Below are positions 53,454-63,423 of a stretch of DNA of 64,000 bases, piece by piece (position 1 is the stretch's first letter; each line of letters opens with the position of its first letter). Source of the DNA: Cryoendolithus antarcticus (taxonomy: Eukaryota; Ascomycota; Dothideomycetes; Cladosporiales; Cladosporiaceae); assembly GCA_002077065.1 (NCBI GenBank), contig NAJO01000054.1, positions 124,001-188,000 on the forward strand. Direction: 5' to 3'. A model generated the notes under the pieces. That model was not told where the DNA came from. It worked only from the letters and a program-made list of their open reading frames with translations, and did no database searches. Position numbers and translations under genes: made by a program.

Positions 53454-54645
53454 ATGCCAGCATGCATATCAGGGTGTACGCAGTGCACCTTGACGCAGCC
53501 GGATCAAGATGGCGAATTCGATTGGGTAAGGCAATCAGTTCTGGACCGCGAAAGGGCGTTTTTGGTTCCCACTGTAATGCCTGAGGCGGATGCGGGAGAA
53601 GCGAGGTAAGTGGGGCTAAAAAAAAAAGACTGACGCTAGAACCAGGGCGCTCTTTGGCTGCCCCGTACCCGACTCATCCCAGGGTGATGCTACTTTTGGT
53701 CCTTCGCTCCGGTCATTGGTCGCTGCTTCGGAAACGCCTGCACGATTCCGGTGCCGCCTTTCTGGCTGTGGCAGAACGTTTGGCAGAAACACTGATCTCA
53801 CGCGGCATGTCTCCTCTGTCCATAACAGAGACAAGCGCTTCTTGTGTCCTGCCAACGGATGCTTCCAGCGGGATGTCCCGTCCAACTTCCCTCGCGCCGA
53901 CAAGCTGGTCGACCACATGTGTTCCGCTCATTATCGGGAAGAAGTGAGATTCAGATGTCCAGGCGCTGCGTGCCCTATGCAAGACTCTCTCTCTTTCGCA
54001 GAGCTGGATACTCATCTGGAAACGTGCCGCGAGGCCTTGGCGGAGCACAACTGGAAAGCTATCCGAATCGCGGCTTCGAAACGACACTGCCCACTGTACA
54101 AGTGCGATGTCAGCTGCAAATTGCCGTTCTTCCTCGAACATCTTCAAAGTCATGCGTTTGACGATTACATGTCTACGGGGCAACAACTCTCTTCGGCAGG
54201 CTACTACGTGACTAGCAACGCGTCAGACGATTCGATTGTGGACAAATTACAGGGTGCAGATTCCACAACGGCCGTCATCTTGTGTCCAATAGCACCATGC
54301 CAGAATCAGTCAGACAGCCATGCCAATTTCGAGAGGCATATACTGCTAGATCATCTTCTGCACCAAGACGCTGACCTCAAAACTCACTTCACCGAGTTCA
54401 GTGCAACAAGGTTCAGAAGTTCACTCGCCGAAGAGTCTTACTTTAAGGATCCTAGACACGACAGTCACCATGCTAACAAGACTTGCCCAATGTGCGGCCA
54501 GCTAGGCAAAACCCATTACCAGAGCTTCTTCCGATCGGTAGCAGATGTCATCGCAGAGATGGAGCCTTACCGTCTCCAACTCCTTCGTCTATGTTCGCCG
54601 CTCGGGAAGCATCCGCTGTACGACTATCTGCGAAGGAGTGTGTAG
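53454..54645 (+). CDS. Multi-zinc-finger protein, tandem family copy B
   Basis: Exons 53454-53605 and 53646-54645 (383 aa), with a 40-bp intron in exactly the same phase and position as in copies A and C. The first finger is C-x4-C-x12-H-x4-H (RCRLSGCGRTFGRNTDL..H...H). The second, with CPANGC, and the third, with CPGAAC, follow; a degenerate finger CPLYKCDVSC and a CPIAPC ... H-x4-H finger come next. The C-terminal CPMC pair and SFFRSVADVIAEMEPYR ... LYDYLR block match the other copies. The intron-flanking exon 2 start is diverged. No signal peptide is seen. Downstream, at 54813-54869, is a reverse-strand relic of a GH43 3' end. Confidence 0.8.
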
Positions 54646-54812
54646 CTCGGACTGGGACTAATCAAGGCATGGTATGAAGCGGGTATGGTTGCGCTGGTGG
54701 ACGGAGAGACGGAATCTTTCTTCGAGTATCTCATAGTTCAGTACTTTGTTACATCTTTCCACTCTATGCCCTCTGTCCTGACTCCTGAGCCTTCGGCCTT
54801 TTCCTGCTCTCA

Positions 54813-54869
54813 TCAGATCAGATCACTCGTTCCCCCCATAGCCCGCTTCCCACTGTCCACCTGCTGCAT
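54813..54869 (-). pseudogene. Relic of the 3' end of a GH43 glycosidase gene
   Basis: The 57 bases translate on the reverse strand to an 18-residue tail ending in TSDLI and a stop. Aligned by hand with the last 19 codons of the intact GH43 gene (56915-56971), 43 of 57 bases match, and 13 of 19 positions match at protein level counting the stop. The intact gene and the relic are both convergent with a zinc-finger gene (C and B respectively). No upstream GH43 coding sequence remains; the relic is followed by the promoter of copy C. Confidence 0.65.
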
Positions 54870-55024
54870 CCTTCCCCACAGTTTGTCAGGAATGTGTAGC
54901 CAGGTATTCGTTCGTGTCCACGTCTCTCAAGTACAGCCGCCGGTATGATTGAGGCCTTGACACTTCTGGCCACAGCTACAACTTACTGCGAGTGAGTGAT
55001 AAAGTGCCTCATCTGCGTCGTGCT

Positions 55025-55283
55025 CTCATTTCAGCAGCGCCCTTCAGAAAAGCGGGGCTACGAAGCTTGGACAGACGACCTCAGACGACAGCACTCCAGA
55101 AGAAGCATATAGCTCACATCCCTCCCACTCCCAATCTCTCGTAGATTTTCGCAGCCTCTCACACAAAACCGACGACGACCAAGCTCACCGCAAGACGCCG
55201 CGACACGTTACCAACGCCCTTCGAAACAGCCAAGCCAGTCTCGATTGCCAGGTTGCCTTGTTTCCCGCCTAAACCGCCGCACG
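55025..55283 (+). repeat. Upstream direct repeat, copy C
   Basis: Partner of 53197-53453: same order of blocks (CAGCAGCGCCCTTCAG, GAAGCTTG, GCATATAGC, TAGATTTTCGCAG, CAGGTTGCCTT). It ends directly at the copy C start codon. Confidence 0.7.
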
Positions 55284-56546
55284 ATGACAGATTACATCTC
55301 CTCCGAGACGCAGCTCACTTGGTTGCAGCACAACCTGACGCAGCTGGAAGACGATGATTGGGTAGGCCATGCACTCCTGAGACGCGAGCAGGCGATCTTG
55401 TTCCCTGATGGCATGCCTGAAGCGGATGCGGGGAAGCAGAGGTGAGTGGGGCTGAAAAAAAAGGCTGACGCTAGAATCAGGGCGTACCCCTGGGACCGAA
55501 ACCGAGGAGACCAGGCATGCACCGCTGCAATGATTGACCAAAGTCCCGGAGGTATTCCAAGCCACTCAGGTTTGCCAGAAAAACCTGTATACACCGCGAG
55601 CGGCGGTCGAGGTTCCAGCCCATCACATGTGAATGTCGACCATCGGTCTAAGAAACTTCCATGCTATCGGCCGGATTGCGAGCGCTTGTTCAGTAGGAGG
55701 AGTGATCTTACCCGCCATGTGGCCTCGTTCCATGACCGGAACGAACATTACATATGCCCTGCAGTCGGCTGCTTGAAAGGAAAGGTACCACCCGATTTCG
55801 TGCGGCAGGACAAACTGACAGACCACGTTCGCAACTTACATTACCGACCTGAGGCGGTCTTCAGCTGTCACTATTCGCAATGTAGCGACAGGAAACCGAG
55901 GTCATTGGCAGAATTTTGCGTTCACCTGTGGGCTTGTCGGGGTGGAAGGCTACTGCATGGAGATTCCGCTATGCGCAACGCAGCTTCGAGACACCGCTGC
56001 CCCATATGGAACTGTACGAAGGACATGAAGCTTGATCCCTACCTCGCTCATCTTGATACCCACACGCTCGAGGAGTATGGTACTGCTGCTGGCGATTTGC
56101 CGGATGGACTTCATCTGGAGCATCTGCGCCTTGCTGACCGATCGGACACCCTGACGGCTTACATCTTGTGCCCTGTGGCTTCATGCCATGTTAGGGTAGA
56201 GGGTGCGATGGCATTCGAATCTCACCTGTTGACGGAGCATCTTCTTTCGCAGGACGCGAGGGTTAAACTGCACTTCAACGCGATCAAATTTTCCAGGGAG
56301 AGACATCGACCCGTGGATCACTTCTGTGATCCCAAGAACGACCACCGGAAGTACTACTCTTACAAATCTCGGTGCGAGTGTTGCGGTGACCTGACTTCAG
56401 ATCGATATGAAGGTTTTTTCAGGCCTGTGGAAGACGCGGTCGCCGAACTCAAGCCGTTTCGCGCACAGCTGCTACGTCTCTGTCCGGACTTCGGGAGGCA
56501 TCCGCTGTACGACTATCTGCGGATGCCAGAAATCGTCCCTGCGTGA
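55284..56546 (+). CDS. Multi-zinc-finger protein, tandem family copy C
   Basis: Exons 55284-55441 and 55481-56546 (407 aa), with a 39-bp intron sharing its A-tract and CTGACGCTAG with the other copies. The first exon ends in the same VGHALLRREQAILFPDGMPE-type module. Fingers: CYRPDC ... H-x4-H, CPAVGC ... H-x4-H, CHYSQC, CPIWNC ... H-x3-H and CPVASC ... H-x4-H. A CECC pair precedes the C-terminal block FFRPVEDAVAELKPFR ... HPLYDYLR. The A- and B-copy proteins share the layout but little sequence outside the Cys/His and C-terminal positions. It is convergent with the GH43 gene. Confidence 0.82.
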
Positions 56547-56914
56547 CGGACAGTTGATTGACAACTCGAGTCGTGCGACCATGCGCATGCCCGCAATGCT
56601 AAACAAACCCAACGCTCAGCTATGTCTCCGAGGCACGCCATTGATTATGCTACGCCGATGCTGAACCATGGAGCCTGACCAATCCTATCGGTCATTCGGA
56701 AGGCGACAATTCTTATGTTCTTGGTGCGTGCTTTCATTTGTAATGGTGAGTAATAGTGATCATGAGGAGTCGGGGCAAGGGAATGTGACAGGAGACGCGT
56801 CGAGACGACTGGATATTATCAAACACTTTTCCTTAGCCACCTTCACATAGTTTTGGACAGGATTTTGTTCGTTCACATCCTTTCAAGTCTACCTTGACTC
56901 TTCCCCGTCAGATT
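56547..56914. other. Intergenic, 368 bp, between copy C and GH43 (convergent)
   Basis: Contains both 3' regions. Lower GC than its surroundings. No gene or repeat called. Confidence 0.45.
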
Positions 56915-58867
56915 TCATATTAAATCACTAGTACTCCCCACAGCCCACTCCCCCTTATCCACCTGCTGCGCCCATCCAATATACCTCCACCGCCCCACAT
57001 ACGCCTCCCCACCACTCGGACACCCCGTACTATTCCCCCCAGCTCCCGTACAAGTCGCATAAGTACCTAGCAAGTTCCCCGTAAAAGGCCCACTTCCGCC
57101 ACTCACCACCAGCGCTGACGTGTAGCCCAGCACGATTCTCGCGTTGGGGTTGTTAGCGGGTGCCGCGGAGAAGAGGAAGTGTGTTGCATTCGCCGTTCGC
57201 ACGCTGAGACGAATGGGGCCGTGTGGCCAGGAAGCGGGAACGGGCGTGATGGTCGTGGAGGAGGGAATTGTGGAGTTGATTGTTCCTGCGGTCTCGATTC
57301 GGAAGCGGAACTCGAGGCCAGAGGATGAGGAGTGGTGGCCGTAGTCGGATGGGGTATTGGAGCGGGAGATGCCGAGGTCGATGTGGTTTAGCTGGGTTAG
57401 GAAGGAGGAGATGCCGGCTTCTTGGTAGGGTTGGCTTGGGTTGAAGGTCAGGTCCACGGAGAAGGAGAAGAGGGTGTGGGTTTGGCGGCGGGAGATGAAT
57501 GATAGACCGGTCTTGCCTGTGAGGGACTTATCGGTGGATAGAGGCATTCCGGTCAGGTTCGCCCGGGAGGGACTGATCTGCAGCGTGTTGCGGTGGCCTC
57601 GCGGTGAGACGGTGAACTTGCCATCTTCTGGGAAGCGCCAGAAAAGTAGGTTGCGAGGTATCGGACTACCAGGCTGGAAGTCGTACACATCTGGGTCCTG
57701 GACGAAGTTTCCACGGCCTGGGATCGCGCGGGTGTATTGAGGCAGCTCCCAGCCGTTCATGATGCCACGGAACTGCGAGAAGACAGGCCATTCGCGGTCG
57801 TTCCACGTAACGGGTACGAGTCCAGCTTCACGTCCCATCGCTACTGTATGTCAGCGGTTGCTCCGACTAACAAGAAGGGCACTCACGATAGATCTCCCAC
57901 TCCGGCCCAGACCTCGTCGCCAAAGCCATACTCCACCACTTCCCATTACCATCCTGGAACAAATCCGCATGCCCGACAGTCTGGAAATACTCCGCAGTAT
58001 TATTATTCGTCAACACAGGATTGTTCGGATCCGCTTCCCACGGCCCCAAAACATTCTTGGATCTCGCCATAGTAACACGATGACCTAATTCCGTGCCGCC
58101 CTCGGCGATCAGAAGGTAGTAGTACCCATCCTTCTTGTAAATGTGCGGACCTTCTGGGTATGCACCACCGGTGCCATTCCACTGTACCTTGGGCGCTTCA
58201 ATTACACCCGTTGCAGGATCGATTTTGGCAGTCACGATGCCAGCCGAGCTCAGGTAAGCCTGTCCATCGTCGTCCCAGAAGAGATCCGGATCGATGGCCG
58301 TGGCATTCCAAGTCACTGCGTCACTCCACGAGTCGTCGTCATAGAGGTCGTCGGAGGTGAAGATACATCCCAGAATGCCTTGATACTCGAGTGGCGAGAT
58401 ATATACGTTGGTGATGTAGAATTTGCCGTCGTGGAAGCGCAAGTTGGGGGCGTAGAAGCCGCCTTGGAGGTAATCGACGTCTCGTGCTGCGTTTGGGAGA
58501 CCCAGTTGATCAGGACGTGTCCAGACGTGGGAGGCGACTTTCCAGTTGATCAGGTCTTTGGAGGCGTATATCGGTATCCTGGAAAGGTCGTATCAGTCCA
58601 CTTAGTTGGCTAGACTCGTCTACATTCAAGTACTCACCCAGGCACGGCAAGGAACGTCGAGATCGCGCAGAAGAAGGTATCATCGTGGTATATACAGCTC
58701 GGATCCTATCGGAATGAATGGTCAGCAGCCTCACCGGAGCCGTTCTGGGCCTGAGTGCTTACCGAGTGCCATCCTGGTAGCGTAGGATTGTAGTACGTCG
58801 AATTCTGCGCCCTTGCCAAACCCACGCTGGCAGCCGCTGTAATGACAGCAGTGGTTGTGATCTTCAT
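56915..58867 (-). CDS. Secreted glycoside hydrolase family 43 (beta-xylosidase/arabinanase-like)
   Basis: Extracellular enzyme acting on xylose- or arabinose-containing polysaccharides; the precise substrate is not readable. Exons 58763-58867, 58638-58705, 57887-58578 and 56915-57840 give 596 aa. The N-terminus MKITTTAVITAAASVGLARA is a signal peptide. The five-bladed catalytic domain shows the family's acidic residues: Asp in GWHSDPS (about residue 36), Asp in AIDPDLFWDDDG, and the Glu of YPEGPHIYKKDGYYYL. The intron 3 junction rebuilds EIYPMGREAG. From about residue 350 a beta-sandwich C-terminal domain typical of GH43 follows, ending STSDLI. Two GT...AG introns and one in the tail are each 46-59 bp. 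Confidence 0.92.
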
Positions 58868-59461
58868 GATCGTCGACTATCAAGCTGTTGCTTCCAATAT
58901 GATCCGACCCGCCAAAGGACGGGCTCAACGCCGTCTTATGCATCTGGCGAGCTCGTTGCATCGTTTCAATATACTCCGCGTACCCCGCAGTTGATAGTAT
59001 GGGTGATGATGCGGTTGCTATAGACTCCACACACTGACTCTTGTTTCTCCTTGTCGTGCGTGAGATTGTGGGGGGCATGCACAATGTTTCCGTGCCTTTA
59101 GCCGTGGCTTGCCTTGGCTGACGAGAATCTCATTGTACCTGCATATTGCGGGGATGGCTGCCGAAGTGGGGGAGTTTTGAACAAGACAAGACTGAAAAGA
59201 CAGAATGGAAGTAGCACAGAAGACACTGCAAGAATATTGTGGGGCACTCACCTCCAGTCGTAGCGATTCGTCGAGCCCACGCCTCTTATGGAACCAGGTG
59301 GCTAGTTCGAAGGATGAATGCTGTCGACACTCCTTTGTGCATTTGAATAGTCGTAACCACAACCACCATTACCGTCCTTGCCTTGCCCAGCTTGCCTTCC
59401 CTAGCAAGCACGCTCGCTGAGAACGCTTGAAGTGCTCCAATCCGGACTAGTCGTCACTTAA
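58868..59461. promoter_or_regulatory. GH43 upstream region, 594 bp, with XlnR- and CreA-like sites
   Basis: On the GH43 strand, GGCTAAA (59097-59103) fits the XlnR/Xyr1 consensus and lies 230 bp upstream of the start. GC-rich CreA-like hexamers (SYGGRG) occur near 58983, 59070 and 59147. This would fit xylan induction and glucose repression, but such short sites are common. Confidence 0.35.
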
Positions 59462-61222
59462 TTAGTTGACCTCCCTACTCTCCTCCCCGCTGTTCCTCCC
59501 AGCACTCCCATTAAACAAGAACGGCCCAACATCGTTCCTCGGCGTCATAGGTCCATCCGGCACACTCACCCCAGCTGCGAGCGCGAACTGCATCGTGCTA
59601 GTAGGCGTCGCACTCCCAATCCCCATCCCTTCAGCCTCACTCCGCTGCTTCGATCGCGCTGCTATCGGGACCGGTAGTGATGTGGACGAGGAGGAGGTCG
59701 CTTCTATCGATGGGAGATGCAGTCCATTTGCTGCAGAAGGCGGGGATTGATTGAGCGTGGTAGTGGCAAGGAGCGGGGCGAGCTCAGTGTCGGATATGTT
59801 GGCTGTGTGGTCGATATTATCGATTCGTGTATGCTCATCCGTATTGCTAGGTGTGGTCACGTCGTCGCTCGGATCTTCATCCGAGGAGCTGATGTGGCCG
59901 TTCTCGTCTGTAGCGCCGTTGTGCGCATCGTCTGATGATGCGCCTACATTGCCATTCTGCCCTTCTGCTTCTTCCTCCCGAATTGGCTCCTCGGGCATAG
60001 TCGGCAGCTCCTCGAACTCCTCTTCCTCGGGAGGATCGACATCAGCCTCTAGATCAGCCACAAACCTGCAGTTCGGACAGAGAAAGTTCGGGTAGCTCGG
60101 TCCATGAATGAGATTCCGTACACACTTGTAGTGCCACACATGACTGCAAGGTGCCACGAACAGTGCTTGACACGGCGCAACTGGGTTCAAGCAGATACTG
60201 CATTCGCTCGAGTTGACACTCGCAGCATCAGAGTCTCGCTTCCCAGTACCAAGTGCAGTCTTCAGTAGCCGCTTATGTGTCGACGTATTGAAGTTATTGA
60301 GACTCTTCTGCCAGCCTCGGTTACACTCGATGCGGATCTTGACGCATCGAAAGATGATCTCCTCGCCTCCCTTGAAATCGATGCCCAGCTGGACGACATC
60401 TCCATCATTGACAGGGTATGGTCGTGACTCGGCGCCTGGACTCGAGAGTCGTACGTGGTTGAGAAAGGTCCCTGAGCTTGACTTCGAGTCTTTAACATAC
60501 CACTGTCCGCTCGTGCACCAGAACTCGCAATGCCTTCGCGATACGACCTTGGACTTGAACCCCACCGGCAAGACGTTCTCCTCCGTAGCGGCCGTGTCTC
60601 GTTCACTGTATCGTCCTACTCGCACAATTGTGTTTGGTCCAGTAAGTGTCTTCGATACAGCAGTAAAGTGCAATGAAGGTCTCGAAGACCGCGGCTCCAC
60701 ATGTGGAATAAACCTGATCGAAGGTTGCGCGTCTTTTGCAGATGCCGCGGAAGATCCAGCCATAGTTCCCTCTGCTGCCGATCTCTCGCCTGCCGATATC
60801 GAAGTGACAGTCGTCGGGCCCAGAGCAGAGGTCAGGCGACTTCTAGTCATTGATCCAGTCGGCGTGCTTCCTCCACTGTCTTCAGCTGCCACCGAGTCCG
60901 CTGGCGCACCGGTCGTCCCCGCTATATCAGTCGCCTCTTGTCCTGCAGGTGCCCGCCCGTTGGCACTACTCCCCGTGTCTTGCCCAGCAACCGTCAACAG
61001 ACTCCCCGCCGGACTACTCGTGCTCCTGACCAATGGAGGTGACCTTTCCGCCTGCCCCGCGCTACTCTCTCCCCTCGACGCGGTCGTTGACGAGTGCAGG
61101 TGCGTATGCGTCTTATTCCGTAAGTAGCTCAGTCCTCGCAAGCGACTAGGGCGCGATGGTGTCGCTGATGAGGAAGTCGCGGTGGTCGTCAATGTCGCCG
61201 CTGGAGCTGGCGAACCATGCAT
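59462..61222 (-). CDS. DMA1: Dma1-type FHA-RING ubiquitin ligase
   Basis: E3 ligase of the Dma1/Dma2/CHFR group, involved in mitotic checkpoint and septation control in yeasts. Single exon, 586 aa, from the ATG at 61222 (MHGSPAPAATL); upstream codons lack an ATG. The N-terminal 165 residues are low-complexity Ser/Thr/Ala. The FHA phosphothreonine-binding domain spans about residues 195-300, with VGRYSER (203), SRRH (228-231) and the SSSGTFLNH loop. A RING-H2 finger follows: C341, C344, C359, H361, H364, C367, C382, C385. The long acidic C-terminus of more than 200 residues is disordered and longer than in yeast. Ligase activity is inferred from the RING cysteines. Confidence 0.92.
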   Translation of the reverse strand: MHGSPAPAATLTTTATSSSATPSRPSRLRGLSYLRNKTHTHLHSSTTASRGESSAGQAERSPPLVRSTSSPAGSLLTVAGQDTGSSANGRAPAGQEATDIAGTTGAPADSVAAEDSGGSTPTGSMTRSRLTSALGPTTVTSISAGERSAAEGTMAGSSAASAKDAQPSIRFIPHVEPRSSRPSLHFTAVSKTLTGPNTIVRVGRYSERDTAATEENVLPVGFKSKVVSRRHCEFWCTSGQWYVKDSKSSSGTFLNHVRLSSPGAESRPYPVNDGDVVQLGIDFKGGEEIIFRCVKIRIECNRGWQKSLNNFNTSTHKRLLKTALGTGKRDSDAASVNSSECSICLNPVAPCQALFVAPCSHVWHYKCVRNLIHGPSYPNFLCPNCRFVADLEADVDPPEEEEFEELPTMPEEPIREEEAEGQNGNVGASSDDAHNGATDENGHISSSDEDPSDDVTTPSNTDEHTRIDNIDHTANISDTELAPLLATTTLNQSPPSAANGLHLPSIEATSSSSTSLPVPIAARSKQRSEAEGMGIGSATPTSTMQFALAAGVSVPDGPMTPRNDVGPFLFNGSAGRNSGEESREVN

Positions 61223-61716
61223 GATCTGTCGTGTATTGAGTCTATGTATGCAAGGTGCGTATACGTGTTTCAGACTGCTGCGGCAAGGTCGTTGCTGGCA
61301 ATCGTGTGGTGCGCTTTCCAATCACATGGGATGGTGTGACGTAGCTGATGAGGTGGGCCTTCTACCTGGTGCAGCGAACGTCTTGAGGTCGATCCTCCGG
61401 TAATCAATGCTCTAGAACGAGGAGAGGTTCGTAATAGATGCAGAGCTGAGTGGGAAAGACAACAAGTGAAGGACTCGACAACAACAATGTCGCTGCTGAC
61501 TCCCCACCCCCAAGGATCTCCGCAGGTAAGAACGCCACTACCATCGTTCACATGCACGGCTGACGATCCGAGCGCTGGAGATAGCCGAGACCGAACATGA
61601 GTTTTGGAACCGTGGTTGAGCTGGAGAGGATCTTGGAGGAATCATCTATATTGTACACTTCGAAGTCAAGATGGTATACTACACGTCAACCTTCCCGCTT
61701 ATCATCTTCACCCAAC
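61223..61716. other. Intergenic, 494 bp: promoter of DMA1, 3' of the MPP alpha gene
   Basis: Both neighbours are on the reverse strand. Short forward frames over the 3' end of the next gene are shadows. No other feature recognised. Confidence 0.45.
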
Positions 61717-63423
61717 CTACCGTCTCCCCAACTTGAACCTCCCAATCCTCTCCTGTATCTCCTCCCACCCAACCTCCTTAAACTTCACCCCCTCCTCCTC
61801 ACCCTGCTGCAGCACAACCGTAGGCGCCCCGATCCCACCACCCGGATTCCGCACCTCACCACTGAACACCTGCTTTGCCACTCGGCGCAAGTCCTTGATA
61901 GTGACCGCCTCGATGTTGGCAACCATCTCCTTGACGGGTACCCGTCGGCCATGAACCTGCACCTGCCGACCGAGATCTTCGAGCTCGACCATTCTCGACT
62001 CAAGATTCATGAGCAAACTCGACCGCAGCTGGTTCTTCGCCCTCTTAACCTCCGTCTCACTCAATCTCCCCAGCCCAGTCTCAGCGCTCAGCAGCGAAAG
62101 CTCCCGCGCCATCGTATCTAGCATCCGCGGCACATACGTCGTGCCACACGCGGCGCTGATGCCGAAGAGTCCGCTGTCCGTGTATGCGTGATTAAAAGCC
62201 ATGCAGTTCTCTACCCATCCGTACTGGTTGAGTACGTTCGTGTACAGACGTGAGTACATTCCCTTTCCTGGCCCTCCTGCACTGAACGATCCACCGCCTC
62301 CGAGAAGTGTTTGTAATGTGGCGAGGGTGTAGATGTCTGGGCTGTTGATAGGTAGAGCTTCGAAGGCGAGGTGAATGTGTGAGACTCGTGGTAGTGCCGG
62401 ATTCGCGGGTATTGGCAACGGAGGGAGCGTGAGAAAGCCGCCAGTGTATTGGCTGACTGCATCGTAAGCTATGGGTTCGTCCAGCGGATGCGGGATGATT
62501 CTCGAGGGGTCTAACGGCGAGATTGTGGCCTTTTGCGAAGCAGAGGTGGACAGATTCTTGAAGAACGGCAGTCTTGACACAAGCCGTGAATCCTTTTGCG
62601 GCGGCATCTGCGAAGTCGGATACGGCGGCTGAATCTGCTGCGCTTGCATTGTCGCAGACGTCGTAAGGCTCGGCGTCTTCATATCCCCGAAGTGCTGCTC
62701 CGCCAACCTCACAGCCTCCTCATGCTCCACGCCAGCGAACGCCACAACGATCCTCTCCGGCTTGAAGAACGCCTTCCGATATGCCTCCACAGTCCGCTTG
62801 TTGATGCTCCCTAGCCTCTCTTTCGGACATAGCAGTGGGTTTCCCAGCGTGTTGTCCTTGTACGCAGCCATATGTACCAGCTCCGGCAGGATCAGCTCTG
62901 GCTTGCCCCAGATCTCGCCGATTTCGTAGTCTGCTGTCTCGAGCTGACGTTCGACCTCTTCTTCCGTGATCTTCGGCGAATGTATCGTCTCCGCTAGTAA
63001 TGCGACGGCTTCGGGGACTGCGGAGTTGAAAGTGGCGGACTGGTACATCAGGCTTTCCCGCGAAGAGGCGCACTGTATGTTCCCGCCCAGCGCATCGATC
63101 TTCTCTAGCACTTCATCTCCGGTATGCTGTTCCGTCGATTTGAAAGCAAGCCGGTCAATAATGTGGGACACGCCTCGCAAGCCATCGTTCTCATATCGTG
63201 AGCCAGCATCCACGTAAACGCCAATACCGCTGAAATGACCTGGCAAGGCTTCCGTCGCTACGCGCAGACCGTTCGGGAGTGTCGTGATGCTATCGAGGTC
63301 TGTGGGCTCTTTCTCTGATGGGTTGGAGGTGACCGTTGCGTAGGCTCGACTGCGCTTTGCGCTGCGGGCTGCTCGAGTGGCAGTGCGCAACGCGCGCGCC
63401 GGCGCTGATATGGATTTGCTCAT
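61717..63423 (-). CDS. MAS2: Mitochondrial processing peptidase, alpha subunit
   Basis: Non-catalytic, substrate-binding subunit of the matrix peptidase that removes presequences. Single exon, 568 aa. The first 40 residues (MSKSISAPARALRTATRAAR) form an Arg/Ala/Ser-rich presequence. The M16 fold begins with TLPNGLRVATEALPGHFSGIGV. The helix that would carry the HxxEH zinc motif reads HIIDRLAFKST, as expected for the inactive alpha subunit. The glycine-rich substrate loop is GGGGSFSAGGPGKGMYSRLY. The insert at about residues 260-300 (PPYPTSQMPPQ) is loop-like. No intron is needed. Confidence 0.95.
   Translation of the reverse strand: MSKSISAPARALRTATRAARSAKRSRAYATVTSNPSEKEPTDLDSITTLPNGLRVATEALPGHFSGIGVYVDAGSRYENDGLRGVSHIIDRLAFKSTEQHTGDEVLEKIDALGGNIQCASSRESLMYQSATFNSAVPEAVALLAETIHSPKITEEEVERQLETADYEIGEIWGKPELILPELVHMAAYKDNTLGNPLLCPKERLGSINKRTVEAYRKAFFKPERIVVAFAGVEHEEAVRLAEQHFGDMKTPSLTTSATMQAQQIQPPYPTSQMPPQKDSRLVSRLPFFKNLSTSASQKATISPLDPSRIIPHPLDEPIAYDAVSQYTGGFLTLPPLPIPANPALPRVSHIHLAFEALPINSPDIYTLATLQTLLGGGGSFSAGGPGKGMYSRLYTNVLNQYGWVENCMAFNHAYTDSGLFGISAACGTTYVPRMLDTMARELSLLSAETGLGRLSETEVKRAKNQLRSSLLMNLESRMVELEDLGRQVQVHGRRVPVKEMVANIEAVTIKDLRRVAKQVFSGEVRNPGGGIGAPTVVLQQGEEEGVKFKEVGWEEIQERIGRFKLGRR

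Larger units (their letters stand above)
54646..55283. other. Intergenic, 638 bp, with a GH43 relic and the upstream block of copy C
   Basis: First 165 bp: 3' region of copy B. 54813-54869: GH43-like relic on the reverse strand. 55025-55283: upstream repeat of copy C, including GCATATAGC at 55105-55113. No other open frame of merit. Confidence 0.5.
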
